Source of the DNA: Flectobacillus sp049240685
GTDB taxonomy: Bacteria; Bacteroidota; Bacteroidia; Cytophagales; Spirosomataceae
Length of the DNA: 8,727 bases
NCBI RefSeq assembly: GCF_049240685.1
Contig: NZ_JBMLSD010000050.1
Span: forward strand, 1-8,727
Direction of reading: 5' to 3'
This document shows, one piece after another, positions 1-7,700 of this stretch (position 1 is the stretch's first letter; each line of letters starts with the position of its first letter). Both the position numbers and the translations under genes were made by a program. The notes beneath the pieces are model-generated. The model did no database searches. It saw only the letters and a program-made list of their open reading frames with translations, and was not told where the DNA came from.

Positions 1-173
1 GTACTTTTTCACACTTTATACCCAATGAGCGTAAGCAACTTGGCGAAAAAGCCAAGGTAGGTACTATGATTCAAGCACAAGAATTTACCACTATTAACAA
101 AAACTTTAACCCCCAACTTGCCGAAAGTGTGCTTCCTGTACTAAACACACTTTTGGGAATTACTAGACTATGA
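1..173 (+). CDS. C-terminal end of a probable DUF5682 (YehM-like) protein, 5' partial
   Basis: An open frame runs from the window edge (first full codon at 3) to a TGA at 171-173 and gives 56 residues. The TGA shares bases with the ATG of the next gene (ATGA at 170-173), which is what one expects of a real upstream operon member. The visible tail has an FSHFIPNERKQLGEKAK stretch and ends in SVLPVLNTLLGITRL. This resembles, from memory, the C-terminus of DUF5682 proteins (E. coli YehM family), which have an aromatic-rich helix, an ERRQLGE-like motif and a final leucine-rich helix. The neighbours fit well, because DUF5682 genes co-occur with DUF4132, VWA and MoxR-ATPase genes. With only the tail visible the family call is tentative. 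The coding call is firmer, resting on the uninterrupted frame and the overlap. The catalytic or binding role of the family is not known to me. Confidence 0.6.
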   Translation, partial: TFSHFIPNERKQLGEKAKVGTMIQAQEFTTINKNFNPQLAESVLPVLNTLLGITRL

Positions 174-3124
174 AAAATTTAGAGAAATTAAATTGCTACA
201 TCGAAGATTTAAGAAAAACACGTCATTACCAAAATGCTAAAACTAGATACGAGAGGTTCTTCGGGTATTTAATTAGTGATGATCCTTCATATCCTGTGTG
301 TAGATTACAAGATACCTGGGAGTATCATTCCATTAATCAACTATTGGGTAGTGTTAATGAATGGGACGAGTGGGAAGAAAAAATAATGAACTTAATTACT
401 CATTCAACTTACTGGAACCCTCCTAAAAACCTTACAGACTATTCAGTTGGAGGATATAGTTGGTTCATAGAATGGGTTCAAAGTCAAGTAATACGTAGTG
501 CCAATAATACAGATATTGATAAAGTACTACAAATAGCCAGCCGTTTTGTTACTAGAGAAGATTTCTTAATTTACGCGATTACTTACAAAATCCATCTAAT
601 TGATCAAAATAACAATATAACGAAATGGGGAAACTACATTCTTCTTAACAATCAACATTACAACAAAATTTTGTTGGATACGAGAGCTTATCCTCATCAA
701 AAATACGAATTTGCTAAATTCCTATTTGCTTCAAATCAGAAGGTTTTTTTTGATGCTAACATTAATCTTTTTCTAAAGAATGTTAAGGTTATCCTCTTTG
801 CAGAACTGTTGCTGCATGAGAACTTAAATAAATATGAGCCTTTTATTTTCGAAAAATGGCAAAATTTAACCGACAGTGTCGAATATATTAAACTGTTTCA
901 TTTATTAGCAAATCACTTACCTGAAAAATATCATTTTTTAGAACTAGAGGTGTTTAAAAAAACGCTTTCTTTAGAAATTAGTTTTTGTAAAAGAAATTAC
1001 GCCAACACTTTTTATGTAGATGCAGAAAGTGAACGTAGTACATTACTAAAACATTGTTTTACTTATTTGGTAAAGCAGGATTTAGTAGAAACAAAAAAAG
1101 TCTATCTAAATGCCCTAAAAAACATCTACTCAATACCTATTGACCTATTAGTAGCAATAGCAAATGAATTGAAAGAAGATAGTTTAGATATTTTAATAGA
1201 AGCTCTACATCAAGACCCGAACAATCTTCCTTGGAACGAGAAAGATTTTTTCAAAAAATACTTCAAAATCATTGAATCACTTGATTTTCGCTCGCATCAG
1301 CAGTATTTCTGGGATCTTAGTAAAAACAAGTCGAAAGAGTTACGCAGATTGGGGGCTGGGCTATTAAGCAAATTAGGTCCTGATGCTATCCCTAATGCTT
1401 CTGAACTAACCAAATCTAAAAAGTTGGAAGCCCGACAAATGGGATTTTTGATTTTATCGCTTATTAATACCGATGAGTCAAGAGCCATTTTGATTGAGCT
1501 TTTGGAACAAGAAAAGAATGATGACGCGCGCGATATTATTTTGGAGTCATTGCGTCAGTTGATTAGCAAACAAAACTCTTTAGAGGAAGTTAATATCAAA
1601 GTAGTGTTTGCTCAAAAAAGAACTAAGCTCAATGCTCCTTTAACGCCTTGGCTCGACGAAAAGGTGCTTCCTCCGCTTTACTTCAAAGATGGCTCGAGAC
1701 TAAGCGTTGAGGCATTTCGTTTCTTGCATTACCGCATGAGTCGTGCCAAAGAAATACGCATTGACCTAGAGGCAAAATTGCTCATTGAGCATTTAGATAC
1801 TGATAAAAACTACGAATATGCCTCTAGTTTGTTGGATGCCTATTTTGTCAATGGAGCACTGGCCAATTTCAAATTCTGTCTGATACTTGCTAGTATTTTG
1901 GGTGACTCCACCGTTATTCGTCAATTGCGTAACAAGGTGCAAGAATTTGCTGATAATAGTCGTGGTAAAATGGCAGAATATGTCGTAAAGGCCTTAGCGC
2001 TCAATGGCGGAACACTGGCGTTGCGTCAAGTAGAGTTTTTTTCTAGAAAATATAAAAACAAGAATAAAAACGTTGGCGCTGCCGCAGCCGAGTCTTTTAC
2101 TTTAGTAGCCGAAGAGCTAGGAATTTCTCCATACGACTTAGCTGACCAAATCATTCCTGATTTTGGCTTTGAAGGCTTATTCAAAACCTTTGAGGTTGAA
2201 GGACAAGAATATCGTGCTTTTGTAAATCATGATTTCAAAGTTCTATTCTTAAATGAAGATAACAAAACCTTAAAAACTCTACCCAAAGGCACTCCTATAG
2301 CTTTACAAGAAGAATTCAAAGAGATAGGAAAAGAAATCAAAGACATTGTAAAATCTCAAACGCCTCGTTTGGAGCAATACCTCATTATTCAGCGTCAATG
2401 GGAAACTGAAAAATGGCAAAGCCTTTTCCTAAATAACCCCATCATGTTTGTGTACGCTACGAGACTAATATGGGGCGCTTTCAATGAGCAAAAACAATTG
2501 ATATTTACCTTCAAAGTACAGGAAGACCAAACTTGTATCAATCAAGATGGCGACGAAGTAGAATTCCAAGAAGGACAAATGATACGAATGGTACATCCAC
2601 TAATCCTTGAGACCGAAACCATCAACTATTGGTCTGAAGTATTAGAGGATGAAGGTCTATCTCCTGCATTTTTACAACTTAATCGTGCGGTAGTTAATTT
2701 TGACCCTGCCGACAATGGAACACTTATTTCCGCAAAGTTTAGTGGTATACAAATGTCAGGATACACCTTTGTTTCTATGCTTGAAAAAAGAGGATGGTTT
2801 AGAGGTTCGGTAGTCGATTCAGGCTTTATCAGCAATTATTACAAAAACTTCGCAGAAGAGGACATTACTGCCATTATCACACAGGAGGGAGAGGTATGTG
2901 TGGGTTATTTGGATGTTATGGGAGGAATTGGCAATCTGATGTTTGTCAAATATGGTAGTGTCGACTTTGGAAGTTATACCTATGACGAGCCAGAGCACAC
3001 AAACGACCCAAGACTCATTCCATTTGAGCAAATTTCCCCAATCATTTACTCGGAGGTAATGGCAGATATGCAGTTTTTTAAAGAAAATGATAATAAACAA
3101 ACCAACGTTAATCAAGCATCATGA
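170..3124 (+). CDS. DUF4132 domain protein (MolR/YehI-like) with HEAT-like middle region, no WGR domain
   Basis: This is a 984-aa, probably cytoplasmic protein with no signal peptide or membrane segment. Residues 1 to about 380 are AT-rich in coding, helix-forming, and match no family I recognise. Residues ~385-471 look like HEAT/Armadillo-type helical repeats (RRLGAGLLSKLG, then ARQMGFLILSL, then ARDIILESLRQL). Residues ~649-667 carry the LGISPYDLADQIIPDFGF-type motif that usually precedes DUF4132. Residues ~714-770 (KEIKDIVKSQTPRLEQ, then a WETEKW segment, then a RLIWGAF-type end) and ~871-980 (EKRGWFRGSVVDSGFISNYY, ending EVMADMQFF) match the conserved DUF4132 core and C-terminus. E. coli YehI/MolR is longer (about 1200 aa) and carries a WGR domain, which I do not see here. 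The start at 170 overlaps the upstream stop and the stop overlaps the VWA start at 3121, so translation is probably coupled on both sides. Comparative genomics links the family to MoxR-VWA systems. The old molybdate-related name MolR does not establish a function. The family call is strong and the activity is unknown. Confidence 0.88.
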   Translation: MKNLEKLNCYIEDLRKTRHYQNAKTRYERFFGYLISDDPSYPVCRLQDTWEYHSINQLLGSVNEWDEWEEKIMNLITHSTYWNPPKNLTDYSVGGYSWFIEWVQSQVIRSANNTDIDKVLQIASRFVTREDFLIYAITYKIHLIDQNNNITKWGNYILLNNQHYNKILLDTRAYPHQKYEFAKFLFASNQKVFFDANINLFLKNVKVILFAELLLHENLNKYEPFIFEKWQNLTDSVEYIKLFHLLANHLPEKYHFLELEVFKKTLSLEISFCKRNYANTFYVDAESERSTLLKHCFTYLVKQDLVETKKVYLNALKNIYSIPIDLLVAIANELKEDSLDILIEALHQDPNNLPWNEKDFFKKYFKIIESLDFRSHQQYFWDLSKNKSKELRRLGAGLLSKLGPDAIPNASELTKSKKLEARQMGFLILSLINTDESRAILIELLEQEKNDDARDIILESLRQLISKQNSLEEVNIKVVFAQKRTKLNAPLTPWLDEKVLPPLYFKDGSRLSVEAFRFLHYRMSRAKEIRIDLEAKLLIEHLDTDKNYEYASSLLDAYFVNGALANFKFCLILASILGDSTVIRQLRNKVQEFADNSRGKMAEYVVKALALNGGTLALRQVEFFSRKYKNKNKNVGAAAAESFTLVAEELGISPYDLADQIIPDFGFEGLFKTFEVEGQEYRAFVNHDFKVLFLNEDNKTLKTLPKGTPIALQEEFKEIGKEIKDIVKSQTPRLEQYLIIQRQWETEKWQSLFLNNPIMFVYATRLIWGAFNEQKQLIFTFKVQEDQTCINQDGDEVEFQEGQMIRMVHPLILETETINYWSEVLEDEGLSPAFLQLNRAVVNFDPADNGTLISAKFSGIQMSGYTFVSMLEKRGWFRGSVVDSGFISNYYKNFAEEDITAIITQEGEVCVGYLDVMGGIGNLMFVKYGSVDFGSYTYDEPEHTNDPRLIPFEQISPIIYSEVMADMQFFKENDNKQTNVNQAS

Positions 3125-4317
3125 CAGACGAAAAAGAATCACTCAGACGTTGGCGTCTCATTTTGGGAGGCGATGAAGCCGATGGTACTCAATATCAGTT
3201 ATCAGGCTTAGATAGTCAAATCGACGATGCCCTTTCGGCTCTGTATGATTTTGAGAGAAAACGAGATTTTAATTATGGCCAAAATAATGGAGGTGGTGCT
3301 GGAGGCCGAGAAAACTCGAGTCCTTCGGTAGCACGCTGGTTAGGAGATATTCGTAAATATTTTCCTCAATCAGTGGTACAAGTAATGCAAGGAGATGCTC
3401 TAAAACATCCAGAACTACAACAAAAGCTCATGCTCGAACCAGAGATTTTGGAGCAGGCTACCCCCAACGTACATTTAGTGGCTAGTTTAATGGAGCTTGG
3501 CAAACTAATCCCTTCCAAAACTAAAGAAACCGCTCGAAGAGTAGTGCAACAGGTGGTAGAGGATTTAATAGAAAAATTAGCACAAAAAACCATACAAGCG
3601 ATTACAGGTGCTATTAATAGGAGTGTTCGCAACAATCGTCCACGTTACAACGAAATAGATTGGAATACGACTATTCGGAAAAACCTCAAAAACTATTTGC
3701 CAGAATACAAAACCATTATTCCAGAAAGAAGAATAGGGTTTGGACGTAAAAACAAACGCTCGCTGAAAGATATTGTATTGTGTCTTGACCAAAGTGGGTC
3801 AATGGGCGCCTCTGTTGTATATTCGGGTATTTTTGGTGCTGTGATGGCATCTTTGCCACAAGTTACCACACAAATGGTGGTATTCGACACAGAGGTGGTT
3901 GATTTAACGGAAGATTTGAAAGACCCTGTAGAATTACTCTTCGGAGTACAACTCGGTGGTGGCACCGACATCAACAAAGCTTTGGGGTATTGTCAAGAAA
4001 TTATTACAAAGCCAGACGATACCATTCTAATTCTGATTACAGATTTGTATGAGGGCGGCAATCAAGTACAGATGCGTAAACGTATAGTGGAGCTAAGTGA
4101 GTCGGGGATTCAAATAATTTGTCTATTGGCCTTAGATGATTCTGGAGCACCTTCCTTTGACAAAGACAATGCGAAGTTTTTATCCAATCTAAGCATTCCA
4201 GTGTTTGCTTGTACCCCGGATTTGTTTCCAGATATGATGGCAGCGGCCATTAACCGCCAAGAAATGAATGTGTGGGCGAGCCAACACGACATAGTTTTGA
4301 AAGGCTCGAACACCTAG
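3121..4317 (+). CDS. VWA (CoxE-like) domain protein with intact MIDAS, YehP-like partner of a MoxR AAA+ ATPase
   Basis: This is a 398-aa soluble protein. Residues ~1-75 include a Gly/Asn-rich linker (NYGQNNGGGAGG). Residues ~76-215 form a helical region with the WLGDIRKYFPQSVVQVMQ motif and a VRNNRPRY to YLPEYKTIIPERR stretch, which are characteristic of the YehP-type family. Residues ~218-380 are the von Willebrand A fold. The metal-ion-dependent adhesion site is complete: D223-x-S225-x-S227, T282 in GGGTDI, and D308 in ITDLYEGG. The length is close to E. coli YehP (about 380 aa). VWA proteins of this type act with MoxR-class ATPases, in this case the YehL subfamily, probably as a metal-dependent adaptor that passes substrates or effectors to the motor. 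The ATG at 3121 overlaps the DUF4132 stop by four bases with no room for a separate promoter. It is the last gene of the operon, and a possible terminator follows 7 bases after the stop. Confidence 0.92.
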   Translation: MTDEKESLRRWRLILGGDEADGTQYQLSGLDSQIDDALSALYDFERKRDFNYGQNNGGGAGGRENSSPSVARWLGDIRKYFPQSVVQVMQGDALKHPELQQKLMLEPEILEQATPNVHLVASLMELGKLIPSKTKETARRVVQQVVEDLIEKLAQKTIQAITGAINRSVRNNRPRYNEIDWNTTIRKNLKNYLPEYKTIIPERRIGFGRKNKRSLKDIVLCLDQSGSMGASVVYSGIFGAVMASLPQVTTQMVVFDTEVVDLTEDLKDPVELLFGVQLGGGTDINKALGYCQEIITKPDDTILILITDLYEGGNQVQMRKRIVELSESGIQIICLLALDDSGAPSFDKDNAKFLSNLSIPVFACTPDLFPDMMAAAINRQEMNVWASQHDIVLKGSNT

Positions 4318-4324
4318 AAAATTT

Positions 4325-4351
4325 AACGCCACAGGCTTAAAATGTGGCGTT
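4325..4351 (+). terminator. Possible weak intrinsic terminator after the VWA gene
   Basis: AACGCCACA (4325-4333) and TGTGGCGTT (4343-4351) form a perfect 9-bp stem around a 9-nt loop, starting 7 bases past the VWA stop. Only a short T stretch (TTT, 4350-4352) follows on the plus strand, so termination may be inefficient. The A-rich sequence before the stem would give a U-rich tail on the minus strand, but no minus-strand gene ends here. A second, weaker pairing follows: TTTTGGGG (4371-4378) with CCCC/AAAA (4389-4397), with one bulged base. Confidence 0.55.
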
Positions 4352-4621
4352 TCTAGCTAAAAATCAGCACTTTTGGGGTTAGAGTTTTCCCCTAAAATTA
4401 CAAGCATCAACTATAATATTTGAAGCTCTTTACCATCAAATAATTTCTAAAAAAAAACAGACCATAAAATACACTTTGGCACGGTTTTAGACAACATACA
4501 TAATACTTCTGCTATTATTACTTCGTACTGCTTTTTAGTAGGCTTATCCTCTATTATCCTCACTCGTTCAAAACTCCTGCGTATAGTCAATAAATGAAGT
4601 CTAATGGCATATTTTTTGCAC

Positions 4622-4629
4622 TAATTTTG
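4622..4629 (+). promoter_or_regulatory. Candidate Bacteroidota -7 box (TAATTTTG) for the surface-protein gene
   Basis: TAATTTTG matches the TAnnTTTG -7 consensus of the Bacteroidota primary sigma factor. It lies 139 bases before the start codon and would give a leader of about 130 nt containing the hairpin at 4693-4722. A TTG/TTTG -33 element is not visible at the usual distance (about 4593-4603 reads AATGAAGTCTA), so this rests on one box only. TACACTTTG at 4471 is one base off in spacing and is a weaker alternative. Confidence 0.4.
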
Positions 4630-4692
4630 CCGAGCAACCGCCAGTTGTGTATAAAATATTAAAATTACCTAAGTAGAAAACATCGCCGCCGT

Positions 4693-4722
4693 CAATGGTG
4701 TAATCGCCAGATTACATCGTTG
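4693..4722 (+). promoter_or_regulatory. Strong 13-bp hairpin in the presumed 5' leader of the surface-protein gene
   Basis: CAATGGTGTAATC (4693-4705) pairs with GATTACATCGTTG (4710-4722) around the tetraloop GCCA. Eleven pairs are Watson-Crick and two are G-U. The seven loop-proximal pairs (TGTAATC/GATTACA) are perfect. No U-run follows, so it is not a simple terminator. It sits 46 bases upstream of the start codon at 4769. It could be an mRNA stability or translational control element, or a DNA inverted repeat bound by a regulator. The sequence does not decide between these. Confidence 0.5.
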
Positions 4723-4768
4723 TAAGTTCTTCTATTGGGCTGTAAAAGGTGTTTAATCAAATTAATTT

Positions 4769-7700
4769 ATGCTCATGAACAAATTTACCCAAGTAGTTGT
4801 GGTACTGTGTCTTTCTGTGCTCAGTATCTTTCAAACGTACGCACAGGTGAGAACGTTGGAGAATAACAAAATCTCAATGGATCCAATCGTTGGCACTGGC
4901 GTTTCGATTAACTCGTCCTCCTCTTTAACAGGCGGCGCATCTAACACTTCAAACGTCGTAAACGGCGATCTCCGAGATTTCTCTACAATAGATTTAACAC
5001 TTTCTCTGCTAGGTGGCGGTGTTGGTCTAACAGTACAAGACGCTAAACAATACTACCCAGCTGGTAATGTTGTAGGTTTTGTTGTAGCTCCTGGAGCTGG
5101 TATTATCTCAGCTTCTGCATTATCTAACATTTCAATCAAAACTTTCCGTGATGGTGTGCTTCAAGAAACAGCTACTGTATCTGGAGGTTTATTGAACGCC
5201 TCAGTATTAGGAGGTAGCATTGGAAAGCAAGTTTTAAGTTTTACAACTACTAAAGACTTTGACCAAGTACAATTATTCTATACAGGTGGTGTTGTTGGAG
5301 CTTTAAACAGCTTGAATGTTTACTATGCATTTGAAGGCCCTGCTGCAACAACTAATTTAGATTGTGCTGACAAATGGGTGAATGGTGGATCAGGTACTTA
5401 CACGGTTAATGGCGCAACCTCTGGTTCTCTTTGTGTAGGTGGTGTTGCAAACGAAAATAATGTAATTGATGCAAATACAACCAACTCGGCAGATTTAAAC
5501 ATGTTGGTTGGCGTGGCGTGTTCAAGTTATATCGAAGTAACAAGCTCAACGGCAAGACCAGCAGGTAGTGAGGCAGGTTTTGTGCTCTCTGATGGAAACT
5601 CGCTGATTAACTTAAGTTTGTTTAGTAATTTAAGAATTCAAACTTATAACGGAAACATTCTTCAAGAATCTATAACAGGTAATAGCTCGCTAATAAAACT
5701 AGGTTTGCTCGGAAATTCAAACAAATATGAGTTTGGATTTAAAACCACTAAAGCCTACAATAAAATTAGAATTACCGCAAACGGAGGCTTACTATCTGCA
5801 TTGACTACTTTACAAGTATTTTACGCTTATTCAAAACTAGATTCTGATAATGATGGCGTTGCAGACTGCTTGGATAAATGTAGTGGTGACGATCAAATTG
5901 ATACTGATGGTGATGGTCTTCCAGACGGTGATTGCGATAAAAACACAATCAATGTTGCTGTTTCAAAAACAAGTAGTAACAATGGTGCTCCAGTACCACT
6001 AGGTTCACAAGTTACTTACACAATAAAAGCGACAAAAGCTGCAGGATATGATGACCCTACGGGTTTAGAAATTACAGATTTACTTCCATCAACAGTAACG
6101 TATGTTTCTCACACAGCAGAAGCTGGTTCAACCTATGACAAAACAACAGGTAAATGGTATATCGGTAGTTTATTGAGCGGCGATAAATTAGAAGCTACTT
6201 TAACTATTACCGTTACAGCCAATGCAGAAGGTATTACTTACAACACAGCTACGATTACTGCAAGTGATAACAACACGAACAAAGGTAAAAACTCAGATAC
6301 GAATTGCTTCACAGTTCCAGCAAAACTTTGTACTGGAGAAACAATGACCTTACGTGTTCCTAATACCTACACTAATTATCAGTGGAAAAGAAATGGCATA
6401 GATATTCCTGGTGCAAACAAAGATTCATTGGTAGTAAGTGAGGCTGGCGAGTATACAGTTTCATTAGATTTAGTGGCTGGTTGTTCAACAGGTAACTGTT
6501 GTCCAATCATAGTAGAAATGCTTCCTGTTCCTGTTTTGGCAGTAACACCACAACCTACAAATGGAAACTGTACAGGTTCGACAATTACTTTAGGTGTATC
6601 TGGTACTAACACTGCTACCTACGCATGGGCTGGTCCAAACGGATTTACTTCTACTTCAGCTAACCCAACTGTAACTACCTCTGCAAGTGCAATTCATGCT
6701 GGTGTATATACCATTACAGGTACATCATCATTAGGTTGTACAGCGACTACTACGGTTCAAGTAAATGTTAACCCTGTTCCAACAGCTACAGCTAACGCTC
6801 CACTTCAAGTTTGTTTGAATGGTACTGCTAACCTTTCTGTAAGCAGCAATCCAGCTGGTGCAAGCTATTCATGGTCAGGTCCTGCAGGATTTACTTCTAC
6901 AATAGCTAACCCAACAGTTGCCTCAGTAACAAATGCTAATGTAGGTACTTACTCTGTAACAGTAACTGATATCAACGGTTGTACAGCAACTACTACCACT
7001 TCGATTAGTCTGTACACAGCTCCAGTAGTAACAATCAATCCTACTGCCTTAGCTGTCTGCGAGCAGACCCCAATTACATTGACAGCTTCAGGTGCATCAA
7101 CGTACTCTTGGACAGGTCCAAACGGATTTACTTCAACTTCGGCTAACCCAACCGTAACAGCTAGTGCTTCGATGACCCAACATGCAGGTGTTTATACCGT
7201 AACAGGTGTTAGTGGCGATAACTGTAGTGCAACAGCTACTGTAAACGTAATGGTGAATCCTAAACCAATGGTAACTGCAACTACAGTAGTAGCGGTGAAC
7301 TGTTCGGGTGTACCACTTACACTTCAAGCTACTACAGATGGAACAAATCCAACGTATTCTTGGACAGGACCAAACAGCTTTACTTCTACAGCAGCAAGTC
7401 CAGTAGTTTCTGCAAATGCAACAGCTGCAATGAGTGGAACTTATACAGTAACAGTAACAGACAATAATGGATGTTTTGGTACAGCGTCGGTAGCAGTAAC
7501 AGTTAACCCTGCTCCTACAACAACTATCTCTGGTGGTCCAACAATTGCTGTATGTTCTGGTACTCCAATTGCATTTACTCTTAATGGAACACAATCAGGC
7601 GAAACATACGCATGGTCTGGTCCAAATGGATTTACTTCAACAGCAGCTTCGCCAACCGTTACAGCTACATCAACTGCTGCAAACCAAGGTGTTTACACAG

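Larger units (their letters stand above)
4352..4768. other. Intergenic region between the yeh-like operon and the surface-protein gene
   Basis: No convincing gene lies here. The stretch is AT-rich and includes a run of nine A residues near 4448-4456, the weak GGGG/CCCC pairing at 4371-4397, a -7-like promoter box at 4622 and a strong hairpin at 4693-4722 (each listed separately). On the minus strand, 4711 to 4601 reads as 36 codons before a stop, with a locally higher-GC, coding-like start, but it has no ATG start and a stop codon directly precedes it. No tRNA-like or other RNA fold was recognised. Confidence 0.6.

Noticed and set aside
744..751. Run of eight T residues inside the DUF4132 gene as a possible phase-variation or slippage site
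   Set aside because: The frame is intact and the run is short in an AT-rich gene. Nothing else points to programmed or variable slippage.
2819..3115. Minus-strand 98-codon open frame opposite the DUF4132 C-terminus
   Set aside because: It is antisense to the best conserved part of the DUF4132 domain and no family or promoter is visible, so it is a shadow frame.
3366..3977. Several minus-strand open frames of 71-94 codons opposite the VWA gene
   Set aside because: They overlap one another in different frames, and the plus-strand protein has a complete MIDAS and family motifs across the same bases.
4371..4397. Second terminator formed by TTTTGGGG and CCCCTAAAA
   Set aside because: The core stem is 4 bp with a bulge and no T-run follows, so it is too weak to call by itself.
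7133..7594. Minus-strand 153-codon open frame, very rich in Cys, Ser and Tyr
   Set aside because: It lies wholly inside the Ig repeats on the opposite strand. Its odd composition is the mirror of the Thr/Val/Ala-rich GTA/ACA codons of the real gene, and it has no independent start context.
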